Below are positions 57,237-64,000 of a stretch of 64,000 nucleotides of DNA, piece by piece. This DNA is from Hylemonella sp. UBA6679. Its GTDB lineage: Bacteria; Pseudomonadota; Gammaproteobacteria; Burkholderiales; Burkholderiaceae_C. The position numbers and the translations under genes were made by a program. Every line of letters starts with the position of its first letter. The stretch's first letter is position 1. The DNA lies in the NCBI GenBank assembly GCA_002454975.1, contig DKJZ01000063.1, positions 8,368 through 72,367 on the forward strand, in the 5' to 3' direction. Below the pieces are notes generated by a model. The model searched no databases. It saw nothing but the letters and a program-made list of their open reading frames with translations, and had not been told where the DNA came from.

Positions 57237-57505
57237 TGCACTTTCATGTGCGTTGGCCCGACCAGCGCACCACCCGTTGCTATTCACCTTCTTTGGTGAT
57301 TGCAGATTTTTTTCAGGCAGGCGAGTCTTACACCCTGGCGGATTTTTTGATCCGCTCGCGCGAAGCGCTGGGCATTGCGTCTGAGCGGGTGCGCGCCAAG
57401 TACGGCTTTGCGTGTTCGGCGGCCATGGACCAGCTGGCCCAGATTGAAGACATCGCGCAAAACTTCCAGGCCACCGACCAGGTGGCCATCACCTCTTTTG
57501 AATGA
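57227..57505 (+). CDS. MSMEG_0570 family nitrogen starvation response protein
   Basis: 92 residues: [36 protein letters not shown] and [23 protein letters not shown] are the family pattern. Small and soluble; function unknown. AGGAGA ribosome site; overlaps the glycosyltransferase by ten bases and the flavoprotein by four. Confidence 0.88.
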   Translation: MPVMHFHVRWPDQRTTRCYSPSLVIADFFQAGESYTLADFLIRSREALGIASERVRAKYGFACSAAMDQLAQIEDIAQNFQATDQVAITSFE

Positions 57506-58782
57506 ACACCATGAGCACGCCACTCCACTCGGTCATCATCGTCGGCGGCGGACAGGCCGGCCTGTCTTTGAGTTACTACTTGCAAGAGCGCGGCATCGAC
57601 CATTTGCTGCTGGAAAAACGCAGCCTGGTGCACAGATGGCGCACCCAGCGCTGGGACTCGTTTTCTTTGGTCACACCTAACTGGCAATGTGAGTTGCCAG
57701 GCTACCCTTACAAAGGACCCGACCCGCACGGCTTCATGGTCAAGGACGAGATCAACGCTTGGTTAGCCGGCTTTGTGGCGCATGTGAACCCGCCGGTGCT
57801 CGAAGGCGTGGAGGTCCTCAAGGTCAAGCGGCCTAGCGTCGATGCGCCCTTTGAGGTGCAGACCAGTCGCGGTAATTTCACTGCCGACCAAGTGGTGGTG
57901 GCTTCGGGTGGCTACCACAAGCCCATCGTGCCGCGCTTGGCTGAGCGACTGCCGCAAAGCATGATGCAAATTCACTCAGCCGAATACCGCAACCCAGCAC
58001 AACTCAGCGAAGGCCCGGTGTTGGTGGTGGGCAGCGGGCAGTCGGGTTCGCAAATTGCTGAAGACCTGCACCTGGCAGGTCGCAAGGTGTATTTGGCCAC
58101 CGGTGATGCGCCACGTTGCGCGCGCTTTTACCGCGGCAAAGACGTGGTGGATTGGTTGGCCGACATGGGCTACTACCACATGCCTGTGACCCAGCACCCT
58201 TTGCGCGAAGGCGTGCGCGACAACACCAACCACTATGTGACCGGACGCGAGGGCGGGCGTGACATCGACCTGCGTCGCTTTGCCAAAGAAGGCATGGAGC
58301 TATTTGGTCTCATGACCGAGCTCGACGGCGACACCCTGCGTTTTTTGCCCAACCTGAAAAACAACCTCGATGGTGCCGATGCGATCTACAACGGCATCAA
58401 CGCCAGCATCGACAAACACATCGCGGCCAAAGGTATTGCTGCACCGCCACCCAGCGTTTACACCCCGGTTTGGGAGCCCAGTGGCGAGCGCACCACGCTG
58501 AGCTTGAAGCAAGCCAGCATTCAAAGCGTGGTGTGGTGCATCGGTTTTGGGCCAGACTTTGCGTGGGTGGACGCCCCGGTGTTCAACGGCCGGGGCGACC
58601 CGGTGCACTTGCGCGGCATCACCCGTGAAGACGGTTTGTATTTCTTGGGTCTGCCCTGGTTGCACACCTGGGGGAGCGGTCGCTTCTCAGGTGTGGCGCG
58701 CGATGCGCTGCACTTGGCCGAGGCGATTGTGAAACGCAAGCAGCAGGCCGACAAACCAGGCATGCTGGCCTGGGCGGCTTGA
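57502..58782 (+). CDS. MSMEG_0569 family flavin-dependent oxidoreductase
   Basis: 426 residues with two dinucleotide-binding motifs, [17 protein letters not shown] (FAD, near 12) and [17 protein letters not shown] (NADPH, near 173), in the style of flavin monooxygenases, and a C-terminal [17 protein letters not shown]. Last gene of Nit1C, followed by a terminator hairpin. The substrate is unknown. Confidence 0.9.
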   Translation: MNTMSTPLHSVIIVGGGQAGLSLSYYLQERGIDHLLLEKRSLVHRWRTQRWDSFSLVTPNWQCELPGYPYKGPDPHGFMVKDEINAWLAGFVAHVNPPVLEGVEVLKVKRPSVDAPFEVQTSRGNFTADQVVVASGGYHKPIVPRLAERLPQSMMQIHSAEYRNPAQLSEGPVLVVGSGQSGSQIAEDLHLAGRKVYLATGDAPRCARFYRGKDVVDWLADMGYYHMPVTQHPLREGVRDNTNHYVTGREGGRDIDLRRFAKEGMELFGLMTELDGDTLRFLPNLKNNLDGADAIYNGINASIDKHIAAKGIAAPPPSVYTPVWEPSGERTTLSLKQASIQSVVWCIGFGPDFAWVDAPVFNGRGDPVHLRGITREDGLYFLGLPWLHTWGSGRFSGVARDALHLAEAIVKRKQQADKPGMLAWAA

Positions 58783-58787
58783 AAATT

Positions 58788-58810
58788 TAGCCCGGCCTTG
58801 CGCCGGGCTA
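58788..58810. terminator. Terminator hairpin shared by Nit1C and gst
   Basis: TAGCCCGG / CCGGGCTA, 8-bp GC-rich stem, 7-base loop, between two convergent genes. The minus-strand side continues AATTTTC; the plus side lacks a U-run. Confidence 0.7.
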
Positions 58811-58827
58811 ACGGCTCGAAGCTTCTA

Positions 58828-59490
58828 TTATTTTTTGGCGCTCAAGGCGGCCATCTCGTCTTGCGCCACTTTGCGGTCGGCGTTGATGCGCACCGCGCTC
58901 TCGCGGGCAGCGATGAGCTTGTTGTAAGCCTTCCAGTCTACGCCTGCTTCCATCAGCAGGTCTGTGCCCAGCACCCCTTTGGTGGCCATGCCCACCAGGG
59001 GCAAAGACACCCAGGCGGCGCAGTCGGCCAGGGTGAAGGTATCGCCGCCCACATAGGGGCCAAATTTGGCCAGGCGTTTGAAGGCGTCGATGTTTTTCAC
59101 CAGCTGCTTGTGCACGCGGGCTTTGGTGGCGTCATCCACGGTGCGGCCGAAAAAGGCTTGGCCATAGAGCTCACGTACCACCAGCTCCAGGTGCAGCTCA
59201 ATGTAGGTGGTGAGTTCGCGCAATTTGGCTTGCTCCCAGGGGTCGGCGGGCAGCAAGGGGTGGGCTGGGTAGGCGGCCTCGAGGTAGTCCACAATGACTT
59301 GGCTCTCGCACATGTTGCCGTGTTCGGTTTTGATAAAAGGCACCTTGGCCAGGGGCGAGGCGCTCAGCACAGCCTCGTCTTTGCTGTGGGTGTAAACCTT
59401 CTCCTCGGTGAAGGGGATCTGCTTTTCGAGCATCACCATCTTGACCTTGTTGTAGTAGTTCGACACCGAAAAGCCGCACAGGGTGATCAT
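58828..59490 (-). CDS. Glutathione S-transferase family protein
   Basis: 220 residues. N-terminal thioredoxin-like domain (MITLCGFSVSNYYNKVKMVM, KVPFIKTEHG with cis-Pro, ESQVIVDYLE) and an all-helical C-terminal domain with FTLADCAAWVSL near 155. Substrate unknown. MITLCG at 59490 is preferred to a frame reaching 59520. Confidence 0.85.
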   Translation of the reverse strand: MITLCGFSVSNYYNKVKMVMLEKQIPFTEEKVYTHSKDEAVLSASPLAKVPFIKTEHGNMCESQVIVDYLEAAYPAHPLLPADPWEQAKLRELTTYIELHLELVVRELYGQAFFGRTVDDATKARVHKQLVKNIDAFKRLAKFGPYVGGDTFTLADCAAWVSLPLVGMATKGVLGTDLLMEAGVDWKAYNKLIAARESAVRINADRKVAQDEMAALSAKK

Positions 59491-59810
59491 GTCCTCAGTC
59501 TCCGTGTTGTAAAAGACCAAGGATAACGTGACTCGGGGCTGGTTTTATTAATAAAGTTAGTCAAGCTCTTGGTCTGTAAGCCTTTGTTTTAAAAGGCGTT
59601 GCAGATTATTGCAAAGTTGGTTGTGGAAAGTCCGGCTCTCGATTGCCAAGATCTAGAGCCGATGCAGTCGCTACGTTGCAGCGACTCAAGATTAGATGTG
59701 ACTGAGGGCTAGGGCAGTTGAGGGAAAAGGGCTGGGAGAGGCCTTTTTCGGCAGATCGTTAGACGGCTGCCGACCCAGAGCGACCACCGAACTTTCGCAT
59801 ATCTGAGCTG
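59491..59810. other. Intergenic stretch with three tandem hairpins
   Basis: 320 bp between the 5' end of gst and the 3' end of the DUF4238 gene. It holds GCCTTT/AAAGGC (59580-59597), GGCTCT/AGAGCC (59634-59660, 15-base loop) and AGTCGCT/AGCGACT (59666-59686). It must contain the gst promoter. No gene, tRNA or attachment site is evident. This is the boundary to the AT-richer accessory region. Confidence 0.4.
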
Positions 59811-60794
59811 CTACACAGGCCATTCACCAGAGGCGATCTTTCGTTCGCGGACTTTTTCCCAAGCATCATCTGGCATCGGTGGTTGTTCAAACCAGACTTG
59901 CCTCGTAGCTTCAATATGCGAAATGAAGTTCTCATCGCAGTGGGCGATGTGGCGCCGATTGACTTCATCGACGACCCGCTGGCCGACATCTATGTAGCCA
60001 TTAAAATCGGGCCTGTGCGTAATGACTAGACACTGCCACAGTGAGATTGGAAGCGTCACTTCGATCGTAGCCGCCCCCAACGCTGGACTCCGGAAAATGG
60101 GTTGGAGCTTGTATGCCTCTGGGTCGAACCAAGTGCATGGAGTATCGGTGGTTACAAAGCCAAGAGGGTCGTCTGTGCAAAGAACAGCAGCATTCATCCG
60201 TGTAAGCACTGGGATCACTGAGCGGAGAGTGGGACCAATCATTTTCTGTATAGGCTGAGCTTCCAGTCGGCGGACATCGTCGAGGGTCATTCCTGGGCTA
60301 GAGTTTTGGCTGTGAAACCCAACGCGAGTCATGGCCTCCTTTCGTTCTGGCGGGGCCGCTTCGAATGCGGCCTGGAACTCTTCCATGCGATTGCGGATAT
60401 CTGCCCACTGTTCTCGATGAAAGTTTCGATGTGCTGCTGTTCGCGCTTGGGCGGTTGCAGCGAAGCCTATTACCCAAGCCAAATCTGCCGCCTCAGGCCA
60501 CACTCGCCGATTGAACTTGAGATTCCTGACCCGGGTGAACTTGTCCTCCAATTCCTGGAAGCCGTGCTCGAGGCGTAGATCGCGCTGTCCGTCTGGACGC
60601 ACGATCGTGTAAATGTCGGTTTCTGTAAAAAGATTGACTGGTGCTTTGCGGCGAGCGTCAGTCCCGACTTTATTGAACAGCCAAACGTAAGGTGTGCGAG
60701 TAGGGCCGGCTGGTGCTGTAGTGTCATGCCAGGCCTTCGTATAGCACTGAGGTACGAAGTGCTGCTTTTTATGTGATTTCCCTGTCTTCGCCAT
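59811..60794 (-). CDS. DUF4238 domain protein
   Basis: 327 residues from MAKTGKSHKKQHFVPQCYTKAW; that KKQHFVPQ-Y opening and the following FNRRVWPEAADLAW / RTAAHRNFHREQW stretches are the DUF4238 pattern. Function unknown; such genes are scattered in accessory regions. A TTG at 60815 would add seven residues and overlap the end of the remnant frame upstream (TTGA), so the two may once have formed an operon. Confidence 0.75.
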   Translation of the reverse strand: MAKTGKSHKKQHFVPQCYTKAWHDTTAPAGPTRTPYVWLFNKVGTDARRKAPVNLFTETDIYTIVRPDGQRDLRLEHGFQELEDKFTRVRNLKFNRRVWPEAADLAWVIGFAATAQARTAAHRNFHREQWADIRNRMEEFQAAFEAAPPERKEAMTRVGFHSQNSSPGMTLDDVRRLEAQPIQKMIGPTLRSVIPVLTRMNAAVLCTDDPLGFVTTDTPCTWFDPEAYKLQPIFRSPALGAATIEVTLPISLWQCLVITHRPDFNGYIDVGQRVVDEVNRRHIAHCDENFISHIEATRQVWFEQPPMPDDAWEKVRERKIASGEWPV

Positions 60795-60811
60795 TTGTTT
60801 ACTCTGAACAT

Positions 60812-61078
60812 TCAAATAGCACTGCGCGGGCAGCTTCTACTGCGAGGTGAGTTTGCTTTCTCGAATTGGTCCTTGATGTTCACCAAGCCCACAACCCCAG
60901 CAACTTGCGTAAAGTATTCGTTCGGCATGTTAAACCTGATGTATTGCAAACTGCTCTCCACAAGAGAGGGTTGGTAGACGAGAGCTGAATGACCTTCGTT
61001 AGCCGATGGCTGCAGTTCAACTTGTAACGGTCGATGACTGCAACCGTTGCAAACCCGCCGCCAGTTTGAGCAAATCGG
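60812..61078 (-). pseudogene. Start-less gene remnant upstream of the DUF4238 gene
   Basis: A frame of 88 codons with no usable start ends in TGA at 60812. Its C-terminal 65 residues read like real protein (ELQPSANEGHSALVYQPSLV, SSLQYIRFNMPNEYFTQVAG, GLVNIKDQFEKANSP). The 5' part is lost just before the HTH gene on the other strand. No family recognised. The rest of 60816-61131 holds nothing else I can support. Confidence 0.45.
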
Positions 61079-61131
61079 TTATACCTGTATGAGGCAAGGC
61101 AGAATCAGCCTCATCGCTACTCACTGTCACT

Positions 61132-61665
61132 ATGTCAAGACCACCCAAGGACGCCAGCGATGCCGCAGAACGAGCACGCTACATCATCGCAACAAGCGCA
61201 GATATCGAGCAAATCAAAGTGGCTCAGTCCGTTTTACTACCGTTGATGGGTTTGAGCCTGGACCACACCGCTGAGGCAATTGGCAAGGAGCGTCACTGGG
61301 TATCGCGCGCTCGCAATCGTTTTATTCGCGGTGAACCTATCGGTACGCAAGGCGGTCGCAGACGGGCGTACTTTAACGAAAAGCAGGAGCGTGAGTTGAT
61401 CGAATCAGTGATTTTTGAAAACGAAATTTACCGGCACAGCCAACACTACCCAACAATTCGAAAGTTGTTAGCCGCTCGGCTTGATAAGGAAACCAAGAGG
61501 CCAGTGGCTGAATCTACCGTTACCGACATGCTTGATCGTTACACCCAATATTTCGTAACGGGAGCTACATGGGGTTCCTTAGGACGTTACCAATCGACAT
61601 TGATTGAACTTGCTAGAGCCAACTACAAGCAAAGACTTGCTAATCAAAAAACTGGCAAAAAGTAA
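61132..61665 (+). CDS. Isolated helix-turn-helix protein, transposase-like N-terminal domain
   Basis: 177 residues. Residues about 25-70 (SADIEQIKVAQSVLLPLMGL, LDHTAEAIGKERHWVSRARN) and a second helix-rich part (FNEKQERELIESVIFENEIY) resemble the paired HTH of IS630-type transposases, but no DDE catalytic domain follows. It could be a truncated transposase or a stand-alone DNA-binding protein. No clear ribosome site. Confidence 0.6.
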   Translation: MSRPPKDASDAAERARYIIATSADIEQIKVAQSVLLPLMGLSLDHTAEAIGKERHWVSRARNRFIRGEPIGTQGGRRRAYFNEKQERELIESVIFENEIYRHSQHYPTIRKLLAARLDKETKRPVAESTVTDMLDRYTQYFVTGATWGSLGRYQSTLIELARANYKQRLANQKTGKK

Positions 61666-61762
61666 ATATCAAATTGGAATTTTAATTATTGATACTTGAT
61701 GGCTCACTTGCGCCTGAGTCCAGCCTTGATAGTTCGTTCTGTACTACTTCAAGGAGAACGAC

Positions 61763-62824
61763 ATGCAAGTACACGAGCACGAGATCTTTAACCCACTCCG
61801 ATACTGGAGCGAGCAGCCGCATCTGCAACTTGCTATTGATGCTAGGGACGCCGAACTTGACCGGGAAGATAGCTTATCCGATCGATACGCCTTTCAGTTA
61901 GGTCGTGAAATGGGTATCCTGCGGTTGACTCCGCCACATGACCAGGAAGGAAAGCCTGAGTGGCCACACCTAGAAATGGAAAGTGGTTACCTACACGGCT
62001 TGAAGCAGCCACCCAGGCGCTCTGACCTCTATTTGCGTAAGCTTTTAAATTTAAAGATCAACGCATTTGCTCGCAAAATTCCCGTAAGTTCAGCGTTGTC
62101 GGTGGACTATCTCCGTAGCATCACAGTGACCGTTTGCCCTGTCTCAGGGGACAATCTGACGCAAGGCGAACTGGCTGAATCAGACTGGTCTATTGATCGG
62201 CTCGATAACACCTTGGGATACGTGCCGGGTAATCTGTGCATGGTGTCTACTCGGGTCAATAAGCTCAAAGGCAACTTGGATCTTGAATCATTACATGACC
62301 AAGTGAAAGCGAATTTTTACTCACTAGGCTTGGACGGGCTTGTGCTCGATCTGCCATGTGGGCTCAAAGGCTTAGAAGGCATGCGCTTGGCTGCACTTAT
62401 GGCAGGGCCTCAAGGCAATGCCCGCAGTGAAACAATTCGGTACGCGCCTCTGGCAATGGCGCCTGGTGCTTGGGCTACTGTCGAAGCTTTTGTGGCAGCT
62501 ATTCATGTGGATTGCGCCAAGTCCCGAGCAGAAAACCGCACTTATCAGATACGAAAGGAATTCTTTAAGCGGCTAGGAAGTCATGTATGGCGTACCAGTA
62601 ACCGGCTAGTAGAAACAGTTCGTACCGAATTAAATTGCCATACACACCCCGCTGACATATGGCTCGACGGTGACATGTTAGAGCCCTTGATGGAGCTGAT
62701 TGACCAGTTCAACGCCGATCCACCAAACATCCTTGGCTCGACGCTTGAGAGCGCTAAGCAAAACTGGCTCATGGAAACTAAATCCTTGGTCAGCTACACC
62801 AAGCAAGGTTCAATCGCAGTTTGA
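61763..62824 (+). CDS. Protein with an HNH-like nuclease motif
   Basis: 353 residues. Residues about 122-172 (VCPVSGDNL, SDWSIDRLDNTLGYVPGNLCMVS, RVNKLKGNL) match the D-R-x-D, GY-x-P-x-N, S-x-N-x-K pattern of HNH/His-Me finger proteins of phage and accessory origin, although only one zinc-type cysteine is clear. The C-terminal half is helical and unrecognised. AAGGAG ribosome site. Fifteen bases before the next gene, so probably co-transcribed. Confidence 0.65.
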   Translation: MQVHEHEIFNPLRYWSEQPHLQLAIDARDAELDREDSLSDRYAFQLGREMGILRLTPPHDQEGKPEWPHLEMESGYLHGLKQPPRRSDLYLRKLLNLKINAFARKIPVSSALSVDYLRSITVTVCPVSGDNLTQGELAESDWSIDRLDNTLGYVPGNLCMVSTRVNKLKGNLDLESLHDQVKANFYSLGLDGLVLDLPCGLKGLEGMRLAALMAGPQGNARSETIRYAPLAMAPGAWATVEAFVAAIHVDCAKSRAENRTYQIRKEFFKRLGSHVWRTSNRLVETVRTELNCHTHPADIWLDGDMLEPLMELIDQFNADPPNILGSTLESAKQNWLMETKSLVSYTKQGSIAV

Positions 62825-62839
62825 CTACCTGGAGAATAT

Positions 62840-64000
62840 ATGAGCTCACTTCCAAACCACGGCAGGGTTACGTGCTCTCTTTGCTACAACGGTTGTTCAC
62901 CGCAGTTCGATGTCACCAAACGTACCGAAGTTGATTGGCGAATCACAGCCAATCCGCTTGCTTGGGGTAACACCAACCCAGAAGTTGTTGTTCTCGGTTT
63001 TTCTAAGGGGCCAACTCAAGCTGGTGCGTTATCGAAAGTGGCGCATAACGAAATCGCGTACAAAGGCGGACGGGGTAATGTCGGGAAAATTCTTGGCCAC
63101 GTTGGGCTTCTGCCTGAGATCGTAGGTGCTGATCTTGCGGCTGTTGTCTCGAAAGCGATTGCCGATCCTTCAGGAAAGTTTCACTTTGGTTCGCTTGTAC
63201 GGTGCACGGTTGAGCGCTATGAAAAGGAAAGCTCTTCCTGGAAAGGCTCCGGTGGTGGAATGCTCGACAAATTTGTAGCGACACCCTTTGGAAAAGAAGT
63301 TGCAAACAATTGCGCCGAAAAATTCCTCTACCAACTGCCACCATCAACAAAATTAGTCGTGATGTTCGGGCTCGGATCGAAGCTGAATTACGTCCGAGAG
63401 GCCTTCAAGTTGTATCAGAAGGCAACTAAAAGACCCTGGCGATGGATAAACGAAGTTGCCTACACCGACGGATCAGTTGTGGTTGTTCATGTTGAACACT
63501 TCGCTTCCCAAGGTGCGCTGATCCCACAGTGGATGGGGAAACGTCAGCACGAGCGAGGGAAATACGGGCGAATGGCGCAGGAAGCTGTGAAGCTTGCATT
63601 CAAAGAAATTCAAGTGTCCGTGGCAAGCAGTGAGGGTGGCGATCAGCCAAGAGAGAAATATCTCTCGCCAATAAAGTTAAAAACGAAAGGTAGCAAAGTG
63701 AATATCAAAGCTGAAGACAGTGAAGCAAACGTGCTCGTCCCTATGGAGGAGTTCATCAATGCTGGGTATTCTGAGACCAAAGATGTCAAGAAAATGGTTG
63801 GTTACCAAGCAGCCAACGGAAATGTTGTCTACCTGGTTAAGACAAGCTCAAAGCTAAACAGCATAAAGTTGATGGTCAATCCTAGTTTTTCTATAGAAAT
63901 GCTTCGCGATCTGGATGGTGTTGATGAGGTTAGTGACCGTCACAAGTTTCACTCAAATATGAGCGGTTTTCCAAAGTGTCTGGCATTCCCCCAAATTAGT
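62840..64000 (+). CDS. Large unrecognised protein, cut by window end
   Basis: 387 codons open to the last base, no stop. GGAG ribosome site; ATG at 62840. N-terminus has a Cys cluster C12-x2-C15-x3-C19, then WRITANPLAWGNTNPEVVVLGFSKGP, which has the look of the uracil-DNA-glycosylase-like fold (tentative). A lysine-rich linker near 275-290 leads to a second domain (about 295-387) containing LMVNPSF and HKFHSNMSGFP. It probably acts with the HNH-like gene upstream. Base composition is more AT-rich than the photosynthesis genes. Confidence 0.7.
   Translation, partial: MSSLPNHGRVTCSLCYNGCSPQFDVTKRTEVDWRITANPLAWGNTNPEVVVLGFSKGPTQAGALSKVAHNEIAYKGGRGNVGKILGHVGLLPEIVGADLAAVVSKAIADPSGKFHFGSLVRCTVERYEKESSSWKGSGGGMLDKFVATPFGKEVANNCAEKFLYQLPPSTKLVVMFGLGSKLNYVREAFKLYQKATKRPWRWINEVAYTDGSVVVVHVEHFASQGALIPQWMGKRQHERGKYGRMAQEAVKLAFKEIQVSVASSEGGDQPREKYLSPIKLKTKGSKVNIKAEDSEANVLVPMEEFINAGYSETKDVKKMVGYQAANGNVVYLVKTSSKLNSIKLMVNPSFSIEMLRDLDGVDEVSDRHKFHSNMSGFPKCLAFPQIS

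Noticed and set aside
59491..61131. A tRNA or attachment site marking the island edge
   Set aside because: The hairpins do not fold into a cloverleaf, and no integrase gene or direct-repeat pair was seen.
61132..61665. An intact IS630-type insertion sequence
   Set aside because: Only the HTH part is present; no DDE domain, terminal inverted repeats or target duplication were found around it.

Overview
The window is a betaproteobacterial photosynthesis gene cluster (PGC) with its flanks. It is most likely from a freshwater aerobic anoxygenic phototroph of the Burkholderiales/Comamonadaceae, Limnohabitans- or Rhodoferax-like. That placement is inferred from gene order, an O2-dependent cyclase (acsF) with no bchE in view, spheroidene-type carotenoid genes (crtA, C, D, F), a tetrahaem pufC, and H-NS and MocR types common in that family. 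The genus is a guess.

Layout. 1-7 kb: end of bchI, then bchD and bchO (+), meeting tspO-bchP-pucC-like-bchG (-). 7-20 kb: a long + strand operon bchF-N-B-L-M-lhaA-puhA-B-C-acsF-puhE-crtI-crtB, almost all stop/start overlaps. 20-34 kb: the opposing - strand superoperon crtE-crtF-bchC-X-Y-Z-(40-aa ORF)-pufB-(74-aa beta-like ORF)-pufA-L-M-C-crtA-crtD-crtC. Together these supply bacteriochlorophyll a synthesis from Mg insertion onward, spheroidene/spheroidenone carotenoids, the reaction centre (H, L, M, cytochrome) and LH1. bchH is not in the window, although in Rubrivivax-like clusters it lies between bchB and bchL.

Photosynthesis control is visible in the DNA. TGT-N12-ACA motifs (PpsR/CrtJ type) lie at the bchG/bchF divergent region, upstream of bchC and upstream of crtE. 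They overlap or adjoin TTGACA promoters, and at three of them a weaker second copy follows 8 bp away. Two hairpins sit between pufA and pufL, as in the Rhodobacter puf mRNA.

34-43 kb: a small membrane protein, an MsbA-like ABC exporter, and a complete cytochrome c maturation operon ccmABCDEFGHI, which would mature PufC and other c-type cytochromes; then an H-NS gene. 43-46 kb: DUF2237, DUF3429, glyoxalase I and a 2OG-Fe(II) oxygenase.

45.7-58.8 kb: a nitrogen-scavenging block. A cyanate/nitrate-type ABC transporter with cyanase (cynS) is on the - strand. A DUF1348 gene and a MocR regulator follow. Then comes an eight-gene Nit1C cluster (nitrilase, radical SAM, GNAT, AIR-synthase-like, glycosyltransferase, flavoprotein and two small nitrogen-starvation proteins) of the kind linked to growth on cyanide. 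Both operons have near-perfect sigma-54 -24/-12 elements, and the transporter operon also has an NtrC-type site.

58.8-64 kb: a glutathione S-transferase, then a more AT-rich accessory stretch. It holds a DUF4238 gene, a start-less gene remnant, an isolated transposase-like HTH protein, an HNH-like protein, and a large unrecognised Cys-rich protein that runs off the window end. No tRNA, rRNA, CRISPR array or intact insertion sequence was seen.

The most interesting item is the 74-residue membrane protein between pufB and pufA. It aligns without gaps to the LH1 beta polypeptide but has lost both conserved histidines, and it carries a 27-residue C-terminal extension.
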